From: Kineobactrum sediminis
Lineage (GTDB): Bacteria; Pseudomonadota; Gammaproteobacteria; Pseudomonadales; Halieaceae
Reading direction: 5' to 3'
DNA: 64,000 bases
Assembly: GCF_002868715.1 (NCBI RefSeq)
Contig: NZ_PKLZ01000003.1
Span: forward strand, 593,632 to 657,631
Below the pieces are notes generated by a model. It saw nothing but the letters and a program-made list of their open reading frames with translations, was not told the DNA's origin and did not search any database. The position numbers and the translations under genes were made by a program. Positions 6,971-15,521 of this stretch are shown piece by piece (positions within the stretch are counted from its first letter, which is position 1; every line of letters begins with the position of its first letter).

Positions 6971-9072
6971 GCGTCCGTCCCGTCGAGGCGCTGCTGCGCC
7001 CCCCGGTAGAACTTTGGTCGGCACTGGTGGCAACCGCCACCGGCAGTATCGCGCTGCTGGCACCCTGGGCCCTGATGATGCCTCCGGGGATTGCCAGCGC
7101 GGCGGCCGCCAGCCTGTTCTTACTGGCCGCGGTAAGGGCCCGTCAGGCCTGGCGGGTCCTGCGTTACCAGCGCAACATGCGCCGTCTGCCGGTGTACCGG
7201 ATGCGGGCGGAGCGCATTCCCGTCAGCCGGCACAAGCTGTTTCTGGGGCGGGGCTTTCGCTGGACCCAGCGCCATACCCAGCGCCTGCGCGACACCCTGC
7301 GTCCCGAAGTGCAACACTATGTGCAACCAGGTGCGCTCTACCGCTGGGCGCGTCGCCGGGAAGTCGACTGGGAATCAACACCTATGTTAAAAACCCTCGC
7401 CGGGTGCCTGCGCCAACCGCGCTGGTGGAACCCCGTTAGACCGCAGCCCGCAGTGGGCGGCATGCCGGCCCTGCACGCGGTGGAGCCAGAGGAGGAAGAT
7501 GCCTGGATGGATCTCGGTGAGCGGGTCGGTCACCTGCTCGTGCTGGGCACCACCCGGGTTGGCAAGACCCGTTTGGCAGAACTGCTGGTCACCCAGGATA
7601 TCCACCGGGGCGATGTGGTGATCGTGTTTGATCCCAAGGGTGACGCGGATCTGCTGCGGCGCATCTATGCCGAGGCGCAGCGGGCCGGGCGCGCCGATGC
7701 ATTCTATCTATTCCATCTCGGCTTCCCGGAGATATCCGCCCGCTACAACGCCATCGGCAGTTTTTCCAGGATCACTGAGGTGGCCACCCGTATCGCCAAT
7801 CAGCTGCCCAGCGAGGGTAACTCCGCCGCGTTCAAGGAGTTCGCCTGGCGCTTCGTTAACATCGTCGCCCGAGCGTTGGTGGCACTGGAGCGACGACCGG
7901 ACTATCAGCAAATCCGCCGCTATATCAATGACATTGAACCGCTCTTTGTCGAGTACGCCCGCCACTATCTCGCGGTGCACGGTCCAGAGGACTGGGCCGA
8001 CGCCGTGGAGGATGTCGCCGCCAAAATCAGTGAACGCAACCTCGCGGCTGCGCTGCGGGGCCGGGACCGGGAGGCCATTGCGCTGATGCGCTATCTGCAA
8101 GCACAGGATCTCTATGATCCGGTGCTGGAAGGCCTGGTATCGGCCTTCAAGTACGACAAGACCTACTTCGACAAGATCGTGAGCTCCGTCGGACCTCTGA
8201 TGGAAAAGCTCACCACCGGCTCAATTGCGGCCCTGATCTCACCGGACTACCTGGACGAACAGGACGCACGCCCCATCTTTGAGTGGCTGCAGATCATCCA
8301 GCGCAAAGGCATTGTTTACGTCGGCCTGGATGCGCTGACTGATACGACGGTCGCGAGCGCAGTTGGCAATGCGATGTTTGCCGACTTGGTCTCCGTGGCG
8401 GGCCACATCTATAAGCACGGCGTCCCAGGGGCGGAGGCCGGCACTGTGCCGACCATCTCCCTGCACGCCGATGAGTTCAACGAGCTCATTGGGGATGAGT
8501 TCGTGCCCCTACTCAATAAGGCGGGCGGAGCAGGGTTTCAGGTAACGGCGTATACCCAGACCTGGTCGGACGTCGAGGCGCGTATCGGTAACCGGGCCAA
8601 GGCCGGCCAGGTGGCGGGTAACTTCAACACCCTGATCATGCTGCGGGTGAAGGAACTGGCCACGGCGGAGATGCTGACCGATCAGCTGCCGCGGGTTGAG
8701 GTGAACACGCTGATGAGCGTGTCGGGGGTGGACGACTCGGCCGATCCGGCCTCGGGCGTGGATTTCAAGTCCCGCAATGAGGATCGCATCAGTGTGTCGG
8801 AGGTCCCGATGCTCACGCCGGCCGATCTGGTTCGCTTGCCCAAGGGCCAGGCCTTTGCCTTGCTGGAAGGGGGGCGGTTGTGGAAACTGCGCATGCCGCT
8901 GCCCGATGACCGCGCCGATGCCGCGCTGCCCGTCAGCCTGGCCGCCATGGCGGAGGACATGCAGCGTCGCTATGTGACCAATGAGCACTGGTACCGCACC
9001 ACCGAGCGCTGGTGGCATCCGGTAGCAGACACTGATAGTCCAACCCGCCACGAGACTCACAACCATGGCTGA
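6967..9072 (+). CDS. traD: Type IV coupling protein TraD (SXT/TOL subfamily)
   Basis: This 701-residue inner-membrane ATPase begins with two hydrophobic helices (about 15-57). The Walker A is GTTRVGKT (about 194-201) and the Walker B lies in VVIVFDPKGD (about 216-225). A second conserved block, HADEFNELIGDEFVPLLNKAGG, follows at about 500-520. This is the VirD4/TraG class coupling ATPase that hands relaxase-bound DNA to the secretion channel, and it matches the TIGR03743 type. The start is GTG at 6967, overlapping the previous stop. Full length and intact motifs suggest it is functional, although no relaxase is visible in the island for it to serve. Confidence 0.9.
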   Translation: MSVRPVEALLRPPVELWSALVATATGSIALLAPWALMMPPGIASAAAASLFLLAAVRARQAWRVLRYQRNMRRLPVYRMRAERIPVSRHKLFLGRGFRWTQRHTQRLRDTLRPEVQHYVQPGALYRWARRREVDWESTPMLKTLAGCLRQPRWWNPVRPQPAVGGMPALHAVEPEEEDAWMDLGERVGHLLVLGTTRVGKTRLAELLVTQDIHRGDVVIVFDPKGDADLLRRIYAEAQRAGRADAFYLFHLGFPEISARYNAIGSFSRITEVATRIANQLPSEGNSAAFKEFAWRFVNIVARALVALERRPDYQQIRRYINDIEPLFVEYARHYLAVHGPEDWADAVEDVAAKISERNLAAALRGRDREAIALMRYLQAQDLYDPVLEGLVSAFKYDKTYFDKIVSSVGPLMEKLTTGSIAALISPDYLDEQDARPIFEWLQIIQRKGIVYVGLDALTDTTVASAVGNAMFADLVSVAGHIYKHGVPGAEAGTVPTISLHADEFNELIGDEFVPLLNKAGGAGFQVTAYTQTWSDVEARIGNRAKAGQVAGNFNTLIMLRVKELATAEMLTDQLPRVEVNTLMSVSGVDDSADPASGVDFKSRNEDRISVSEVPMLTPADLVRLPKGQAFALLEGGRLWKLRMPLPDDRADAALPVSLAAMAEDMQRRYVTNEHWYRTTERWWHPVADTDSPTRHETHNHG

Positions 9073-9799
9073 GCGCGCCGGCGGCCCTCCTGCGCGGGAA
9101 GTCCAGCAGGGCGCACTGTCGAGGCTCTTCGCCCGCCTGAGCCAGGCAGTCAACTGGTTGCTGTTCGCGTTGGTATTCTCCATCGTGCTGGAATGGGTGG
9201 GCATGGTCTTCTGGTGGCCGGAAGAGGGGCTGCAGCACAGCCGCAAGATGCTGACCGCTGAACTTAGCTACCTGCAAGTGGATTTTCGGCGCAGTCTGGT
9301 GAGCGATGATCCGGCACGCTTTGCCCAGACGATGGCGGACAGAGCCTATCGTATCTTGTTTGAAATGACCCGGCTGGTGGATGTCATCGACTGGCTGGTA
9401 AGACCTCCCCAGACAGAAGAGGGCGGCCTGCGGGTCCGGCTGCACCAGTTATATCAGCCGCTTGCAGAATTCATCCTCGCCGCCCTGCAGATCACCCAGG
9501 TCTTCGCCCTGCGGGTGGCCATCCTAATACTCGCCACACCGGTGTTCCTGCTGTTTGGCACCGTGGCACTGGTCGATGGACTCGTGCGCCGTGACCTGCG
9601 CCGCTGGGGGGGAGGTCGTGAAAGCTCCTTTATCTATCACTGGTCCAAGCGCTCGGCGCTACCATTACTGGTTACGGCCTGGGTGGTCTATCTCGCCTTG
9701 CCATTCAGTCTCCATCCGAGTTGGGTGATCTTGCCCTTCGCCACACTATTCGCGCTCTGCATCGCTATCACTGCCAGCTCCTTCAAGAAATACCTGTAG
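9065..9799 (+). CDS. ICE membrane protein, PFL_4697 family (TIGR03747)
   Basis: This 244-residue protein has four clear transmembrane segments: about 30-50, one near 150-175 (VAILILATPVFLLFGTVALV), and a C-terminal pair around 198-238. It overlaps the TraD gene by 8 bp. The conserved pattern GLVRRDLRRWGGGRESSFIYHW, with a positive loop between helices, is typical of the PFL_4697 family that always follows traD in these elements. It probably helps anchor the coupling protein or channel in the inner membrane. After this gene the operon is interrupted by a 3.7-kb cargo region. Confidence 0.8.
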   Translation: MAERAGGPPAREVQQGALSRLFARLSQAVNWLLFALVFSIVLEWVGMVFWWPEEGLQHSRKMLTAELSYLQVDFRRSLVSDDPARFAQTMADRAYRILFEMTRLVDVIDWLVRPPQTEEGGLRVRLHQLYQPLAEFILAALQITQVFALRVAILILATPVFLLFGTVALVDGLVRRDLRRWGGGRESSFIYHWSKRSALPLLVTAWVVYLALPFSLHPSWVILPFATLFALCIAITASSFKKYL

Positions 9800-10098
9800 G
9801 AAAAGCCCAGATCGGATAATCTAATTGTGGCTGTGATGCAGGCCATCGTGTGATGTCCAGGACAGGAGGATGTGCGAAGCTCTTCCGGACTTGCGGAACT
9901 ATGCGCTACCCTTGGCTGTGGCGAGCCCATTTCTTTATGAAAAACGTGCTTCTCCGGCGAAGGGTCGCGCTGTTAAGGACGGATGCAGGTTTCTAGCGCC
10001 GTCCCTGCATTGCCAAGAAAGCTAGAATCAGTCCTTGGCTCTGGTCTCGTGGGAGAAGATAATCAGCATCACCCAACGAAAACTGGCCGAAAAATAAT
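9800..10098. other. Gap between conjugation block and cargo nuclease
   Basis: About 300 bp without a supported gene. I see no clear terminator, tRNA or att-like repeat. It presumably holds the promoter of the nuclease gene at 10099 and the left boundary of the cargo insertion. Confidence 0.4.
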
Positions 10099-10932
10099 AT
10101 GAGTCGTCGTAACAAAGGATTGCTTGGGGAGATGATAGATCTGTTACTGGTGGCTCCATGGTGGTGGAGCCCCATTGCAGCGGTGACAGTCTATGTTTGT
10201 CTTGGCACAGTGTTGCCGGCAACGATGCCATTAGATCATCCGTTTTTTTTCGCACTGAAGAGCGCACTGCCGACTCTTGCATGGGTTTTCGCAATTGTTC
10301 TTCTGATACCAGCGCCCTTTGCTTATCTCAATGGGCGAAGAAAACGGGCCCAGCTGGATAACCAAACAGGCCTCACCAGTATCTGCTTGTTGCCGTGGAA
10401 GCAGTTTGAGGAGTTGGTTGCGGAAGCTTACTACCGAAAGGGCTACACAGTTCGCGAAAACCCCAATCAGGGCCCTGATGGTGGTGTGGACATATGGATG
10501 GAAAGAGACGGCGAATCTCACATCGTGCAATGCAAACAGTGGAAAGCGCGCAAGATAGGCGTTCCAACCGTCCGCGAAATGTATGGGGTCATGGTTTCCG
10601 AGGGGGCGAATTCCGTCTCTATCGTAACCTCAGGCTCATTTACCCGCGACGCCAAGCGATTCTCGGAGGGCAAGCGAATTGAATTGGTGGATGGCCCCAA
10701 ACTGGCCAATCTAGTGCGGGACGTGAGGACGAATTTAGGAAATATCAAAGACGAAAGCGGCCCGCATGACCCAGCGCCAGGGCTGCCTGCAACCCAAACT
10801 CCCGGCGCGTTGAAGTGCGCTCTCTGCGGAAGCGACCTGGTAACCAGAACGGCCAAGAAGGGAGCAAATACAGGGAAGCAGTTTTTGGGTTGTTCCAGTT
10901 TCCCAAAGTGTCGATACACAAGGGATGCGTAA
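10099..10932 (+). CDS. Membrane-anchored Mrr-like restriction endonuclease with topoisomerase zinc finger
   Basis: This 277-residue protein has two N-terminal hydrophobic segments (about 20-45 and 50-78). A restriction-endonuclease-like domain follows with GPDGGVDI (about 125-132) and IVQCKQWK (about 141-148). That is the D-x(n)-Q/E-x-K arrangement of Mrr_cat proteins, with Gln at the second acidic position as in Mrr itself. The C-terminus (about 238-277) has Cys pairs in LKCALCGSDL and LGCSSFPKCRY, a topoisomerase-type C4 zinc ribbon. Such proteins are predicted to cut modified or foreign DNA. It lies as cargo between two halves of the transfer operon and faces the OLD-like gene tail to tail. 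Confidence 0.8.
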   Translation: MSRRNKGLLGEMIDLLLVAPWWWSPIAAVTVYVCLGTVLPATMPLDHPFFFALKSALPTLAWVFAIVLLIPAPFAYLNGRRKRAQLDNQTGLTSICLLPWKQFEELVAEAYYRKGYTVRENPNQGPDGGVDIWMERDGESHIVQCKQWKARKIGVPTVREMYGVMVSEGANSVSIVTSGSFTRDAKRFSEGKRIELVDGPKLANLVRDVRTNLGNIKDESGPHDPAPGLPATQTPGALKCALCGSDLVTRTAKKGANTGKQFLGCSSFPKCRYTRDA

Positions 10933-11252
10933 TATACAAATAGCGGTCTGTGGCGTAGCCACTAAAGAGTACGGGTTTCGTTGGGTAATTGCGATCTTCT
11001 TGTCAGTGTAAATCCATCAAGCAAAGGCTGCACCCACTCCGCGTCGTCAGTCGTCTGAACTGGTTACACAGACGGACAGGTCGCTTCTAAAAGCAAGGCA
11101 ATACCCAGGCGAAACGCGCTTTCACGACATAACGGCCAACTTGGGGATGGCCTTTCGCGGTCAAAAGCAGACGTTCACTTTACGTTCAAATTCGCCGACC
11201 TCAGCGATTTTTTGCACAGGCGCAATGGAATGATTGGTTAGCCCAGGCGATA
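10933..11252. other. Intergenic region between convergent cargo genes
   Basis: 320 bp between the ends of two convergent genes. A segment with CATAAC and GTTAGCC ends about 105 bp apart (roughly 11137-11246) vaguely resembles an attC site, but I could not build a convincing stem. No T-rich terminator hairpin stands out. Confidence 0.35.
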
Positions 11253-12977
11253 TCATACGACAGCTAGCGCCTGGACGAACCTTCGCGCAACCTCAAGTTC
11301 TGGATCCGTTGCGAGGTCGCGTGTGAGGACCGCGTTTACCCATCGAGGTCCATGCCCACCCTCAGTCCGAACGTAACCTTCGAGCTCGCCGACCTCAACC
11401 ACGTGGAGGCCACCAGCCTGTAGGTTTGACAGAAGCCGTTCGCACGCCCTTGAAGGGTCGCCAGATGGAACGAACGCTTTCCCGACAAGTTTGGCATGAG
11501 CCCAGGGTGAGGTGCGCTTAAGGACGGTTTTAATGTCGGCTTTAGTTTTCGCAGGGAATACAGGCGTAGTAACAGCCGAGAGCAGTTCTTGAATTTCCGC
11601 TTTTACTTCATCTGTAGTTAGATCGGGTTTCTTGCTGTCCACTGCGTTTTTAACTAATCGCCAATCGGGTTGTATTTCCGTCCAGTCAATGCCGAGAGCC
11701 TCAGCGATTGTCCTTAGGGGCTGCTCCTCAGATAAAACGTCAAAGTCGGCGACCGCTCGCACTGGTACATCAACTTCGCGAAGAGCCCGAATCACGACTG
11801 GAAGCCGAGCTTTTCCACCACAGTGTGTGAACATCAGATCTGGACGTTTTGCGTCTTCAGTGCTCCCTGACATTGTTGCGTCGAGAATCGCTGAGTAAAA
11901 ACGACAGTCAGCATCAGCCTCACACACCACGACACTCTCATGAAAAAGGCCATCAAGAATGTTGGAGTAGCGCAGCAGCGGATCACCCCAAAGTTCTTTG
12001 ATCCTCTCATTGCTCAACAAACGGACTGTGTTTGTTGAGCCACTTCGGCGAATTCGTATCACGCGTACATCAGGACTCTCGCTGTCGAGGACACCTCTCA
12101 GAATGTCCGTGCTGTGCGTTGCAATAAATAGCTGCCGTTCCTTGCTCCGGTCTTGAACAAGGGTAGTGCCCAACAAACGCGCTTGTGGTGGATGTAAAAA
12201 CGCTTCAGGTTCATCTATTAAGACAATGCTCTCTCGCCCAACGGACGTTGCCAGTAGGACTCCCGCGAAGCTGCGCATACCATCACCTTGGGTATGCAGC
12301 GTTGGTAGTTCCTCCAATTTTTGAATGTAACTAATGCTGACCCGGTCTTCGTTGGCATTTGGCGTTGGTCGCTCTCCGATATGCATGGGGACTTGGCTCC
12401 CGGCATTACGATGAACAACAAGATCAACGCCAAAAGCTTTCCGAAACTTCGAACTCAGTCGGGATTCGAGTTTGTCGTCTCTTAGCAAGAAGTGGATCGG
12501 GTGGCTGGGGTTATCGCGCGCGAGCGCGATGTTTCCTGGTGGATTACAGATTTGAAGCCGTTCGTCGGCAGACAGTAAATGGCAGAACCAACGTGCCAAT
12601 CCGCCTAGTACATTGTCTGAACGTTGCCACTCGCTGCGGGCTTGGTTCCGATTAAGTGCATGCCCAAGCGCTTGGTAGACTGGGTTGTCAGGAGGCGACT
12701 CCATTTGCCGGACAGTCCAACCCAATAGCCAACTGCTGAATTCTTCCACAGTGCCAGTTCGTTGAATCTGTAGACTCTGCAGGACTGGACTTATGTGAGA
12801 AGCGTTTTGTAATTTCTCTTTTATTGCACGAAGACCGGCACTTTTTCCGGCGTTATTTGGCCCGACGACGAGCACTACATCATTAGATGAAATTGGAACA
12901 TCGGAACCGTCACTGAACGTGAGGCTACTGATTGCTACCCGTGGGGTCTGCGATTCGATCATGTTTAACTGATCCAT
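11253..12977 (-). CDS. OLD-like ATPase with TOPRIM-type domain
   Basis: This 574-residue protein has an ABC-type ATPase head: Walker A GPNNAGKS at about 39-46 and Walker B with the following His-loop region in VLIDEPEAFLHPPQARLL (about 255-275). After about residue 340 comes a TOPRIM-like region with VVVCEADADCRFY and a later DxD in VRAVADFDVLSE. This layout is that of the overcoming-lysogenisation-defect (OLD) nucleases, which act in anti-phage defence alone or with a partner (Gabija, PARIS). No helicase or second subunit is adjacent, so it is probably a stand-alone class. The start could be the first Met or residue 6; neither has a strong ribosome site. It is transcribed against the conjugation operon. 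Confidence 0.75.
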   Translation of the reverse strand: MDQLNMIESQTPRVAISSLTFSDGSDVPISSNDVVLVVGPNNAGKSAGLRAIKEKLQNASHISPVLQSLQIQRTGTVEEFSSWLLGWTVRQMESPPDNPVYQALGHALNRNQARSEWQRSDNVLGGLARWFCHLLSADERLQICNPPGNIALARDNPSHPIHFLLRDDKLESRLSSKFRKAFGVDLVVHRNAGSQVPMHIGERPTPNANEDRVSISYIQKLEELPTLHTQGDGMRSFAGVLLATSVGRESIVLIDEPEAFLHPPQARLLGTTLVQDRSKERQLFIATHSTDILRGVLDSESPDVRVIRIRRSGSTNTVRLLSNERIKELWGDPLLRYSNILDGLFHESVVVCEADADCRFYSAILDATMSGSTEDAKRPDLMFTHCGGKARLPVVIRALREVDVPVRAVADFDVLSEEQPLRTIAEALGIDWTEIQPDWRLVKNAVDSKKPDLTTDEVKAEIQELLSAVTTPVFPAKTKADIKTVLKRTSPWAHAKLVGKAFVPSGDPSRACERLLSNLQAGGLHVVEVGELEGYVRTEGGHGPRWVNAVLTRDLATDPELEVARRFVQALAVV

Positions 12978-13529
12978 AAGGGACTTTGATCCATAATGGG
13001 TTTTCGTCTGGTAAAACGGCGAGCACGTAGTGCGACGTCAGGCAGCCGATAGGCTGGGAATTGGTGGCGCTCGGTAGGCATTACAAGTCAATTTAGTTAA
13101 CCGTAGATACGTCCGCGCACCAACAATGCTCACCGAGATATTAGACAGAACCCCTATTAGAAAACGTGAGTGCAACCAGAAACAAACAGCTATGCCAAAC
13201 TTCAGCTTTGGGTCGGTAGCAGCCGATGACAATATCATAGGCTGAAGGGTAGCTGATAGGACGAAGGACGTATCTGAACCGCAGATGATCGTACACCGAC
13301 AATCAATTCGGGACTAAGTTATTACGGTAAAGTGCATCGTCGGCTCAGTTTCTTTTAGTATCGTCTCTCATACCCTTGCCACTGCTTAGTGCACGTGCGC
13401 CCCCGAACACCACAAGCATCTAGTCTTTCCACAAACAATCGTGTCAAGCCTTGACCGGCTTGTTCGTGGCAATTCGAGCAGTGCTTGGTCACCATCTCCC
13501 CACACAACACTATGCGGGAAGACATTCTC
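12978..13529. other. Non-coding gap between cargo and second conjugation block
   Basis: About 550 bp with no gene I can support. A 6-bp inverted repeat (CAAGCC and GGCTTG around TTGACC) sits at 13445-13462, and the TTGACC could serve as a -35 element for the following operon. The region should contain divergent promoters for the OLD-like gene and the RAQPRD gene. Nothing else stands out. Confidence 0.4.
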
Positions 13530-13832
13530 ATGACAAGCCACCGAATTACCACCGCCGCTCTGTTAGGACTGGCTTTCATCGTACCAGCCGCTTTGGCTGA
13601 TACCGACGCGGAGCGCGCTACGCTCGCCCGCCTGCTCAACGAACTCGCGCAGCTCGAACCTCTGATCACGAGCAGCGAGGCAGAGGCAGACCCGGACGCC
13701 CGGATCCAGTTTCAGTACGATTGGCTGCGCCAGGATCTGGCGCGGGTGGGGGCTGGGATCCAGGCTCACCTCGATGGGCCGCGCAATGAACCGCGCTCGG
13801 CGCCGCCGCTGCGCGGCGACTACCGGCAATGA
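13530..13832 (+). CDS. RAQPRD-family ICE protein (TIGR01690)
   Basis: Counted from ATG 13530 it is 100 residues with a signal peptide (AALLGLAFIVPAALA). The mature protein is helical and carries the family signature region DARIQFQYDWLRQDLARV. Members are small periplasmic proteins confined to PFGI-1/SXT-like conjugative elements and of unknown biochemical role. It is the first gene of the second conjugation block (13.5-25.6 kb), and its stop lies 3 bp before the next start. Confidence 0.8.
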   Translation: MTSHRITTAALLGLAFIVPAALADTDAERATLARLLNELAQLEPLITSSEAEADPDARIQFQYDWLRQDLARVGAGIQAHLDGPRNEPRSAPPLRGDYRQ

Positions 13833-13835
13833 TGT

Positions 13836-14066
13836 ATGACGCCGACACAGACAGCCGCCTTCCAGGCCGGGTCGGGTACGACACCGACGTCCCTGTTACT
13901 CGCGATCGCCAGTGTCGTGCTGGTGCTCGCATTCGTCTGGGTGATCTGGGTCACCGTCGGCAGCTTTCGGGCCTGGCAGGAAGGTCAGATGAGTCTGTTC
14001 GATCTCCTGTGGGCGAGCCTACGTGCCAGCATCATCTTGCTGGTGCTCGGCTTCTACCTGCGCTGA
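13836..14066 (+). CDS. ICE protein, PFL_4701 family (TIGR03758)
   Basis: This 76-residue membrane protein begins MTPTQTAAFQAGSG and has two transmembrane helices (about 20-42 and 55-74). Sequence start and size fit the PFL_4701 family, a small subunit probably equivalent to the pilin-adjacent membrane components of other type IV systems. The ATG at 13836 is preferred over nearby out-of-frame ATGs because only this frame gives the family N-terminus. Confidence 0.8.
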   Translation: MTPTQTAAFQAGSGTTPTSLLLAIASVVLVLAFVWVIWVTVGSFRAWQEGQMSLFDLLWASLRASIILLVLGFYLR

Positions 14067-14152
14067 GCCCGCCGATGCCACATCACCTTTGTCCCGTTCC
14101 CCCAACGGAACACAGTATCCGCGCATCGTCGCGCCATTTCGGAGAACGCACC

Positions 14153-14503
14153 ATGACCATCCCTCATAACACCTCGCGGTTTGCCACCCTGACGGCCCTC
14201 GCCTACCTGGCGCACCCATCTGCCTGGGCGGTATTGCCCACCCCAGTGGCACCCAGTACCGCGCCGGCGGCGGGCGACTGGATTGGCCTGATCGAAGGCT
14301 ATATCAAGGACGGTGGCTTGGTCCTTGGCCTGGCGATTGCCGTCCTCGGCTTTCTCTGGGTGGCTTACCTCGCCTTCGCCAAGTTCAATGAAGCCCGTCA
14401 GGGCAAGGCCGAATGGGCCGAAGTGGGTGTGCTAGGGATTGTGGGCGCGATCGTCCTGATCTTCGCGAGCTATCTCCTTACTGAAGCGGCTGGGGTCATC
14501 TGA
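14153..14503 (+). CDS. ICE membrane protein, PFL_4702 family (TIGR03745), pilin-like
   Basis: From ATG 14153, with GGAGAA upstream, this encodes 116 residues. A signal peptide ends near HPSAWA. Two hydrophobic helices follow (about 55-78 and 92-113), the layout of VirB2/TraA-type pilins. The family name is PFL_4702. A longer in-frame start at 13829 would overlap the preceding gene with non-conserved residues and is rejected. Confidence 0.75.
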   Translation: MTIPHNTSRFATLTALAYLAHPSAWAVLPTPVAPSTAPAAGDWIGLIEGYIKDGGLVLGLAIAVLGFLWVAYLAFAKFNEARQGKAEWAEVGVLGIVGAIVLIFASYLLTEAAGVI

Positions 14504-14890
14504 GTGGGTCCGCTGGATACCCAGGAGATCCTTGCTGACCGGCTCAATGCAGAGCCGGTCATTTTCCGGGGGTGCTCCGCCAGCGAGCTGGGCGTCATCG
14601 TCGCATTGGCCGCCGCTGTCTGGTTGCCACTGAGTCTGCTGCTGGCCTGGCTCGGCGGGGCCGTGACCATGGGCTTTGGCATTGCCGGGATCGGTATTGT
14701 CGCCACGGTCCTGGGCATCGCCAGCCTCTTTCAGCGCCTCAAACGCAACCGCCCCGATGGCTACTACCAGCAGCGCTGTGCGCTGTGGCTGGATGACAAA
14801 GGTCTCAAGCGCTCACCGTTTATCAACCGCAGCGGTACCTGGGATATCGGCAGGAGAGGGCATGTCACGCTACCGCTTCGCCATCGATAA
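14504..14890 (+). CDS. Conjugative transfer region protein, TIGR03750 family
   Basis: This 128-residue inner-membrane protein starts at GTG 14504, directly after the pilin-like gene stop. It has DTQEILADRLNAEPVIFRGCS at the N-terminus, then two transmembrane helices (about 32-78). The YYQQRCALWLD motif follows. The arrangement is like VirB3/TraL, which couples the pilin to the VirB4 ATPase; the equivalence is inferred from size and gene order. Its end overlaps the next gene by 29 bp. Confidence 0.75.
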   Translation: MGPLDTQEILADRLNAEPVIFRGCSASELGVIVALAAAVWLPLSLLLAWLGGAVTMGFGIAGIGIVATVLGIASLFQRLKRNRPDGYYQQRCALWLDDKGLKRSPFINRSGTWDIGRRGHVTLPLRHR

Positions 14891-15521
14891 TGCCCGGGCT
14901 CACCTGCGCTCCCTGTGGCTGGTGATCGGCCTGCAGATAACGGTGATCGCGGGTCTGTGTTACGGCTGGAGCCAGGCGCCCGAACACCTCACGGTGCATA
15001 TCCCGCCGGATCTGCGCTCCGGCGCCGCGCAGCACCACACGGCGGTTCCCGCCGCGACGGTGTATGCGTTTGCGTTCTACATCTTTCAGCAGCTCAACCG
15101 CTGGCCAGAGGATGGCAGCCGGGATTACGGCCACGCCATTTTCAGGATCGCCCCCTATGTGACACCCCGCCACCGCGAAGAACTGCTGGCCAATCTGGAC
15201 GAGAAGGGGCGCCGTGGCGAACTGGCTTACCGGGTGCGGGCGCTGCAGGGCATCCCCGGTCTGGGCTATTCCGAAAACCGGGTCGATATTCTGGATGCCC
15301 AGACCTGGCAGGTCTGGCTGGATCTCGAACTGCTGGAATCCGTCAAGGGCATGACCGTCAAACGCAGCCGGATCCGCTATCCGCTGCGGGTCGTGCGCTA
15401 TGCGGTGGACCCGGAGACCAATCCCTGGGGCCTGGCCCTGGATGGCTTTGGGCCCGATGGGCCACGCCGCCTCACCGAAGCCGATCTTGTAGGGGAGGAC
15501 AGTACCCATGCAACGCAATAA
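14862..15521 (+). CDS. ICE protein, PFL_4703 family (TIGR03746), TraE/VirB8-like
   Basis: The protein is 219 residues from ATG 14862. It has a single N-terminal transmembrane helix (about 17-36) and a periplasmic domain with NRWPEDGSRDYGHAIF and a C-terminal YPLRVVRYAVDPETNPWGLAL segment, both typical of the family. By topology and position it corresponds to TraE/VirB8, an assembly factor of the inner-membrane channel. The genes before and after overlap it by 29 and 14 bp, which supports one coupled transcript. Confidence 0.8.
   Translation: MSRYRFAIDNARAHLRSLWLVIGLQITVIAGLCYGWSQAPEHLTVHIPPDLRSGAAQHHTAVPAATVYAFAFYIFQQLNRWPEDGSRDYGHAIFRIAPYVTPRHREELLANLDEKGRRGELAYRVRALQGIPGLGYSENRVDILDAQTWQVWLDLELLESVKGMTVKRSRIRYPLRVVRYAVDPETNPWGLALDGFGPDGPRRLTEADLVGEDSTHATQ

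Noticed and set aside
11137..11246. Possible attC between the Mrr-like and OLD-like genes
   Set aside because: CATAAC and GTTAGCC ends exist, but the inner parts do not pair. It is too weak beside the good site at 27157.
12359..12655. Plus-strand frames inside the OLD-like gene
   Set aside because: They have no similarity to any family and lie opposite an intact ATPase gene.
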